A stretch of 51,984 bases of DNA from a virus, in the IMG/VR virus record IMGVR_UViG_3300049489_000572, positions 1-51,984 of that record, one strand, 5' to 3'. The notes beneath the pieces are model-generated. The model saw only the letters and a program-made list of their open reading frames with translations. It did not search any database and was not told the DNA's origin. Both the position numbers and the translations under genes were made by a program. Positions within the stretch are counted from its first letter, which is position 1. The number at the start of each line of letters is the position of its first letter. Below are positions 49,955-51,984 of this stretch, piece by piece.

Positions 49955-50030
49955 TGGTGACCTTATGGAGAGTCGAACTCCAATTTCCTGCGTGAGAGGC
50001 AGACGTCCTAAGCCATTGGACGATAAGGCC
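49955..50030 (-). tRNA. tRNA-Glu (CTC)
   Basis: Acceptor GGCCTTA/TAAGGTC, A73, CCA encoded, anticodon loop CTCTCAC, T-loop TTCGACT. It reads GAG; a TTC partner for GAA lies at 50200. Confidence 0.92.
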
Positions 50031-50036
50031 TTGAAA

Positions 50037-50113
50037 TGGTACATCCGGAAGGACTCGAACCCTCAACCCCCGAGGTAGAAGCTCGGTGCTCTATCCAGTT
50101 GAGCTACGGATGC
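50037..50113 (-). tRNA. tRNA-Arg (TCT)
   Basis: Acceptor GCATCCG/CGGATGT with a G-U first pair, A73, CCA encoded, anticodon loop CTTCTAC, T-loop TTCGAGT. It reads AGA and AGG, codons common in this phage. Confidence 0.94.
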
Positions 50114-50119
50114 ATAAAT

Positions 50120-50194
50120 TGGCGGTCCTGACGGGAATCGAACCCGCCTCAGCCGATAGACAGTCGGCCAGCCTCACCAGATGCTTACAGAACC
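50120..50194 (-). tRNA. tRNA-Asp (GTC)
   Basis: Acceptor GGTTCTG/CAGGACC, G73 as usual for Asp, CCA encoded, anticodon loop CTGTCTA, T-loop TTCGATT. Confidence 0.94.
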
Positions 50195-50199
50195 ATAAT

Positions 50200-50274
50200 T
50201 GGTAGCCTATGAGAGAATCGAACTCTCGTTGTCGGATTGAAAGTCCGATCTCTTAACCACTAGAGGAATAGGCC
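50200..50274 (-). tRNA. tRNA-Glu (TTC)
   Basis: Acceptor GGCCTAT/ATAGGCT with a G-U first pair, A73, CCA encoded, anticodon loop CTTTCAA, T-loop TTCGATT. Confidence 0.94.
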
Positions 50275-50284
50275 ATAAAAGATT

Positions 50285-50352
50285 TGCCGCGGTATTCATC
50301 CGCTTTCCCTCTCACTGAGGGCGAACGATTTGTGGAATTGTCGTTCCTGGCA
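50285..50352 (-). ncRNA. Cloverleaf-shaped element that is not a standard tRNA
   Basis: TGCC (50285-50288) and GGCA (50349-50352) close a junction from which three perfect hairpins project: 50289-50303 (4 bp, 7-base loop), 50307-50321 (5 bp, 5-base loop) and 50323-50346 (6 bp, 12-base loop). Together they form a four-way junction like a tRNA, but there is no TTC-type T-loop, no CCA end and no U33 in the central loop. The fold is visible on both strands; its place suggests co-transcription with the array on the minus strand. It is either a remnant of a tRNA or a structured RNA of unknown role. Confidence 0.45.
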
Positions 50353-50353
50353 T

Positions 50354-50427
50354 TGGTAGCGGGACTGGGATTCGCACCCAGGTCTAGAGCTTATGAGACT
50401 CTCGAGTTACTTCTTCTCTATCCCGCA
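50354..50427 (-). tRNA. tRNA-Met (CAT), first copy, initiator-like acceptor
   Basis: With U8 in register the acceptor is T1-GCGGGA and TCCCGC-T72, leaving positions 1 and 72 unpaired as in initiator tRNA; A73 and CCA follow. Anticodon loop CTCATAA. The three G-C pairs of initiator anticodon stems are absent (AGAGT/GCTCT), and the D-loop lacks GG. T-loop TGCGAAT. Elongator, initiator and Ile(AUA) identities cannot be separated by eye. Confidence 0.8.
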
Positions 50428-50430
50428 AAT

Positions 50431-50507
50431 TGGTACCAAGAGTGGGAATTGAACCCACGAAACAACGGCTTATGAGACCGTGTCGGAATACCAGCATCCA
50501 TCTTGGT
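50431..50507 (-). tRNA. tRNA-Met or tRNA-Ile2 (CAT), second copy
   Basis: Acceptor ACCAAGA/TCTTGGT, A73, CCA encoded, anticodon stem ACGGT/GCCGT with loop CTCATAA, T-loop TTCAATT. It could be elongator Met or an Ile tRNA needing lysidine at C34. Confidence 0.88.
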
Positions 50508-50510
50508 ATA

Positions 50511-50705
50511 TTAGAAACTGTCTGGCAGCTTCCATTCTTTAAACAGCTGCTTTATTTCTTTATCTGAAAGGCCCTCGGTAGGCACACCCAGCATATTTGC
50601 TATTCCTCTCCAATTGACCCACATTCCAGTATCTTTAGTGTCTCTAAATTCGAGACAAAGCTCACCTTCATTACGGCCACAAATACATGGATTCTGATGC
50701 TTCAT
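50511..50705 (-). CDS. Small Cys-containing protein, unknown
   Basis: This encodes 64 residues. CICGRNEGELC near the N-terminus gives three Cys, and the rest is helical (GMWVNWRGIANMLGVPTEGL, then DKEIKQLFKEWKLPDSF). AGGA lies before the ATG. It sits between two tRNAs. The N-terminal CxC resembles that of the ORF at 49354. Confidence 0.65.
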   Translation of the reverse strand: MKHQNPCICGRNEGELCLEFRDTKDTGMWVNWRGIANMLGVPTEGLSDKEIKQLFKEWKLPDSF

Positions 50706-50721
50706 ATGCTTCCTATAAAAC

Positions 50722-50796
50722 TGGTTCCGGAACTTGGATTCGAACCAAGACTAACGGGGTCAAAGCCCGCCTTCCTGCCAATTAGAAGATTCCGGA
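50722..50796 (-). tRNA. tRNA-Gln (TTG)
   Basis: Acceptor TCCGGAA/TTCCGGA, A73, CCA encoded, anticodon loop CTTTGAC, T-loop TTCGAAT. The acceptor is identical to that of the tRNA-Gln (CTG) at 51565, indicating a common origin. Confidence 0.93.
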
Positions 50797-50803
50797 ATAA
50801 AAT

Positions 50804-50887
50804 TGGAGCCCTTTTCTCCAGCAAGGATGGGCTGCCCTTGTGATACTATCCTCGATCCCTTCTGTTCACTTAGATACCTGGAGTATC
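50804..50887 (-). ncRNA. Folded non-tRNA element with a tRNA-like CCA end
   Basis: It lies between tRNA-Gln (TTG) and tRNA-Leu (GAG) and ends on the minus strand in GGGCTCCA followed by ATTT, like the tRNA genes here. However, there is no matching 5' acceptor strand and no T-loop. CTCCAG and CTGGAG (50883-50878 with 50821-50816) can pair over about 56 bases. AGCCC pairs with GGGCT (50833-50829 with 50811-50807), and GATAC-TCCAG-GTATC forms an alternative small hairpin. A degenerate tRNA or an RNA of unknown role is possible. Confidence 0.35.
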
Positions 50888-50891
50888 AAAT

Positions 50892-50979
50892 TGGTGCACT
50901 TGACAGGACTCGAACCTGCACGGGATTTTCTCCCACTGGACTCTCATTCCAGCGCGTATACCAGTTCCGCCACAAGTGC
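50892..50979 (-). tRNA. tRNA-Leu (GAG)
   Basis: Acceptor GCACTTG/CAAGTGC, A73, CCA encoded, anticodon stem CTGGA/TCCAG with loop ATGAGAG, a long variable arm (GGGA/TCCC), T-loop TTCGAGT. A normal class II tRNA. Confidence 0.92.
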
Positions 50980-50983
50980 TTAG

Positions 50984-51229
50984 TTAAATATCAGATGCCT
51001 CACGCTGCTTTAAATAATCTCTTTCGTGAGCTTCAACCCAATGAGCAGGGCGAGCACTGCCCTTTGATACTACATACCACCCGGAAACCCAAACACCCTT
51101 TACTCTTATGACAAGATGACGTCCGATATGAGCAAACTCACTTGGGATCCAAGCGACATCGATAAGAGTACCAGTTTCAGTAGCCTTGTGCATTGTACAT
51201 TGGGTATAATGTTGATTCTTTTTAGACAT
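50984..51229 (-). CDS. Small basic protein, unknown
   Basis: This encodes 81 residues starting MSKKNQHYTQCTMHKATETG. The ATG at 51229 is preferred; an upstream frame to 51265 reads through the tRNA and is rejected. The core is beta-rich (GRHLVIRVKGVWVSGWYVVS). The end is acidic/basic (EAHERDYLKQREASDI). The ribosome site is weak, since the gene begins 6 bp after a tRNA. Confidence 0.65.
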   Translation of the reverse strand: MSKKNQHYTQCTMHKATETGTLIDVAWIPSEFAHIGRHLVIRVKGVWVSGWYVVSKGSARPAHWVEAHERDYLKQREASDI

Positions 51230-51235
51230 AATATT

Positions 51236-51321
51236 TGGTGCCAAAGGTGGGACTCGAACCCACATGGTCTATGACCGGCTGGTTTTGAATCAGCTACGTA
51301 TGCCAATTCCGTCACTTTGGC
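51236..51321 (-). tRNA. tRNA-Leu (CAA)
   Basis: Acceptor GCCAAAG/CTTTGGC, A73, CCA encoded, anticodon loop TTCAAAA, a long variable arm (GGTC/GACC), T-loop TTCGAGT. An A31-C39 mismatch closes the anticodon loop. Confidence 0.92.
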
Positions 51322-51326
51322 TTAAT

Positions 51327-51401
51327 TGGTGCCGAGGGCAGGATTGGAACCTGCAATAGTACCCTTAAAGGGGGCACCGGTTTGCTTAACTCTACCTCGG
51401 C
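51327..51401 (-). tRNA. tRNA-Lys (TTT)
   Basis: Acceptor GCCGAGG/CCTCGGC, A73, CCA encoded, anticodon stem TGCCC/GGGTA with loop CCTTTAA, T-loop TTCCAAT. The D-arm is unusual and I cannot find a GG in its loop. Confidence 0.88.
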
Positions 51402-51407
51402 GTATCG

Positions 51408-51481
51408 TACCACAGGTCGGATTCGAACCGACACTTGGCGGGGTTTAAATCCGCTGCCTCTACCGATTGGGCTACAGTGGC
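51408..51481 (-). tRNA. Short-variable-loop tRNA with UAA anticodon
   Basis: Acceptor GCCACTG/CTGTGGT with a G-U first pair and a T6-T67 mismatch; A73 is followed by CGA, not CCA. Anticodon loop TTTAAAC gives UAA (Leu codon UUA), closed by an A31-C39 mismatch. The variable loop is only CAAGT, whereas bacterial tRNA-Leu has a long arm. D-loop and T-loop (TTCGAAT) are canonical. Its amino-acid identity is uncertain. Confidence 0.75.
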
Positions 51482-51487
51482 ATAAAC

Positions 51488-51561
51488 TGGTAGGGGATGA
51501 GGGAGTCGAACCCACACTTCTCGGTCCAGAGCCGAGCGTAATGCCATTTTACTAATCCCCA
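51488..51561 (-). tRNA. tRNA-Gln (CTG), first copy, open 1-72 pair
   Basis: With U8 in register the acceptor is T1-GGGGAT and ATCCCC-T72, A73, CCA encoded. Anticodon stem CTCGG/CCGAG, loop CTCTGGA, T-loop TTCGACT. A weak first pair beginning with U1 is a known feature of bacterial tRNA-Gln. Confidence 0.85.
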
Positions 51562-51564
51562 ATA

Positions 51565-51639
51565 TGGTTCCGGAACATGGATTCGAACCACGAATTCCGC
51601 TTTCAGAGAGCGGCGTCCTACCAGTTAGACTATTCCGGA
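51565..51639 (-). tRNA. tRNA-Gln (CTG), second copy
   Basis: Acceptor TCCGGAA/TTCCGGA, A73, CCA encoded, anticodon stem CCGCT/AGCGG with loop CTCTGAA, T-loop TTCGAAT. It resembles the Gln (TTG) tRNA at 50722 more than the other CTG copy next to it. Confidence 0.9.
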
Positions 51640-51670
51640 ATAACCCCACCGGTTTACAAGGCCGGTGGGG
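51640..51670 (-). terminator. Hairpin after the 45-residue gene
   Basis: A 9-bp GC-rich stem (CCCCACCGG with its complement, 51644-51670) starts 8 bp after the stop of the small gene and is followed by TTATT. It may terminate weakly or separate mRNA from the tRNA precursor. Confidence 0.65.
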
Positions 51671-51677
51671 ATAAAGC

Positions 51678-51815
51678 TTATTGTGCTACCTGCTTACCTT
51701 TCCTTTTAGTTGAGCGCTTGATACTCAACTCTTCCAAGATCTCCAGAACCTCTGTGTCTCTGCCTGAGATAATCAAATCTACTACGCTTAGTACGGATAG
51801 ATTATGAGTCTTCAT
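51678..51815 (-). CDS. 45-residue protein, unknown
   Basis: This encodes 45 residues starting MKTHNLSVLSVVDLIISGRD and ending in a basic tail (KRSTKRKGKQVAQ). The first 32 residues are helical. It is too short for routine gene finding, but it fills the space between tRNA-Lys (CTT) and tRNA-Gln (CTG) and is followed by a hairpin. The ribosome site is weak (AGGAAAG, about 10 bases away). Confidence 0.55.
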   Translation of the reverse strand: MKTHNLSVLSVVDLIISGRDTEVLEILEELSIKRSTKRKGKQVAQ

Positions 51816-51890
51816 TGGAGGTCTTCTTTCCTATGAGGAACTTCTTTTACCTCGCTCCCTCAAATTTTAACGAGGGTTACTACTAACATC

Positions 51891-51968
51891 TGGTGCTCCC
51901 GGTAGGATTCGAACCTACACATCTTCCGGTTAAGAGCCGGCTGCTGTATCCAGTTTAGCTACGGAAGC
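51891..51968 (-). tRNA. tRNA-Lys (CTT)
   Basis: Acceptor GCTTCCG/CGGGAGC, A73, CCA encoded, anticodon loop CTCTTAA, T-loop TTCGAATC. The outer anticodon-stem pair is G-A. The array probably continues beyond the right edge. Confidence 0.92.
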
Positions 51969-51984
51969 TTATTTTCTATATAAT

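Noticed and set aside
50984-51265. Longer small protein starting at 51265
   Set aside because: The first 12 residues are the T-arm of tRNA-Leu (CAA).
51312-51649. Minus-strand ORFs across the right-hand tRNAs (67, 69 and 85 residues)
   Set aside because: Their sequences are translations of tRNA genes (motifs such as GFESHLW and VRLPHPLP) and they have no ribosome sites.
46596-51984. CRISPR array or other direct-repeat array in the tRNA region
   Set aside because: The repetition is only the recurring tRNA T-arms and short trailers; no regularly spaced identical repeats with unique spacers were seen.

Overview
This window is a piece of a large tailed double-stranded DNA phage genome, almost certainly a siphovirus. 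Every supported gene and tRNA lies on the minus strand, genes are packed with short gaps or 1-50 bp overlaps, and the order terminase, portal, protease, scaffold, capsid, neck and decoration genes, tail tube, tail chaperones, tape measure is the standard head-tail order. No tail sheath, integrase, RNA polymerase or lysis cassette was recognised in the window. The tape measure gene runs off the left edge after at least 3566 codons. At the usual 0.15 nm per residue this implies a tail of more than about 530 nm. The host cannot be named. The promoters look like the bacterial housekeeping-sigma type (TTTACA, 17 bp, TATAAT) and ribosome sites are ordinary AGGAG-like, so a bacterium using a standard sigma-70-like factor is likely.

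Layout in the direction of transcription (right to left). 51984-46636: an array of 25 tRNA genes interspersed with small ORFs, a P-loop kinase, an HNH endonuclease and a short cytosine-C5 methyltransferase, ended by a terminator at 46596-46635. 46516-41620: small genes plus thioredoxin, a nucleoside deoxyribosyltransferase-like enzyme and a bacterial-type clamp-loader ATPase. 41611-38516: a promoter, methionine aminopeptidase, a secreted lipoprotein serine protease, a cold-shock protein, two unknown proteins and a 55-residue protein, ended by a strong terminator. 38515-38159: a gene-poor regulatory stretch with two promoters, a palindrome and a GC-rich RNA element that can form two mutually exclusive hairpins. 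38158-27582: a long operon with dNMP kinase, a NusG-like factor, terminase subunits, portal, prohead protease, scaffold and major capsid protein, ended by a near-perfect terminator. 27555-15485: a new promoter and about 16 mostly beta-rich virion proteins (decoration, fibre, neck). 15459-1: a promoter, a probable tail-completion protein, the tail tube protein, a hairpin terminator, two paralogous tail-chaperone candidates and the giant tape measure protein.

How it works together. Six good promoters of one class serve metabolic, packaging and virion genes alike, so late expression is probably timed by a factor other than promoter type. The phage NusG paralogue, encoded in the same operon that starts with the attenuator-like leader, is the best candidate. 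The tRNA array supplies acceptors for many codons and contains several molecules with abnormal architecture: a long-variable-arm tRNA with a UAU anticodon, a short-variable-loop tRNA with a UAA anticodon, a tRNA-His without G-1, and two folded elements that are not tRNAs. These, together with the NusG/leader pair and the methyltransferase gene that overlaps a tRNA, are the parts most worth experimental follow-up.
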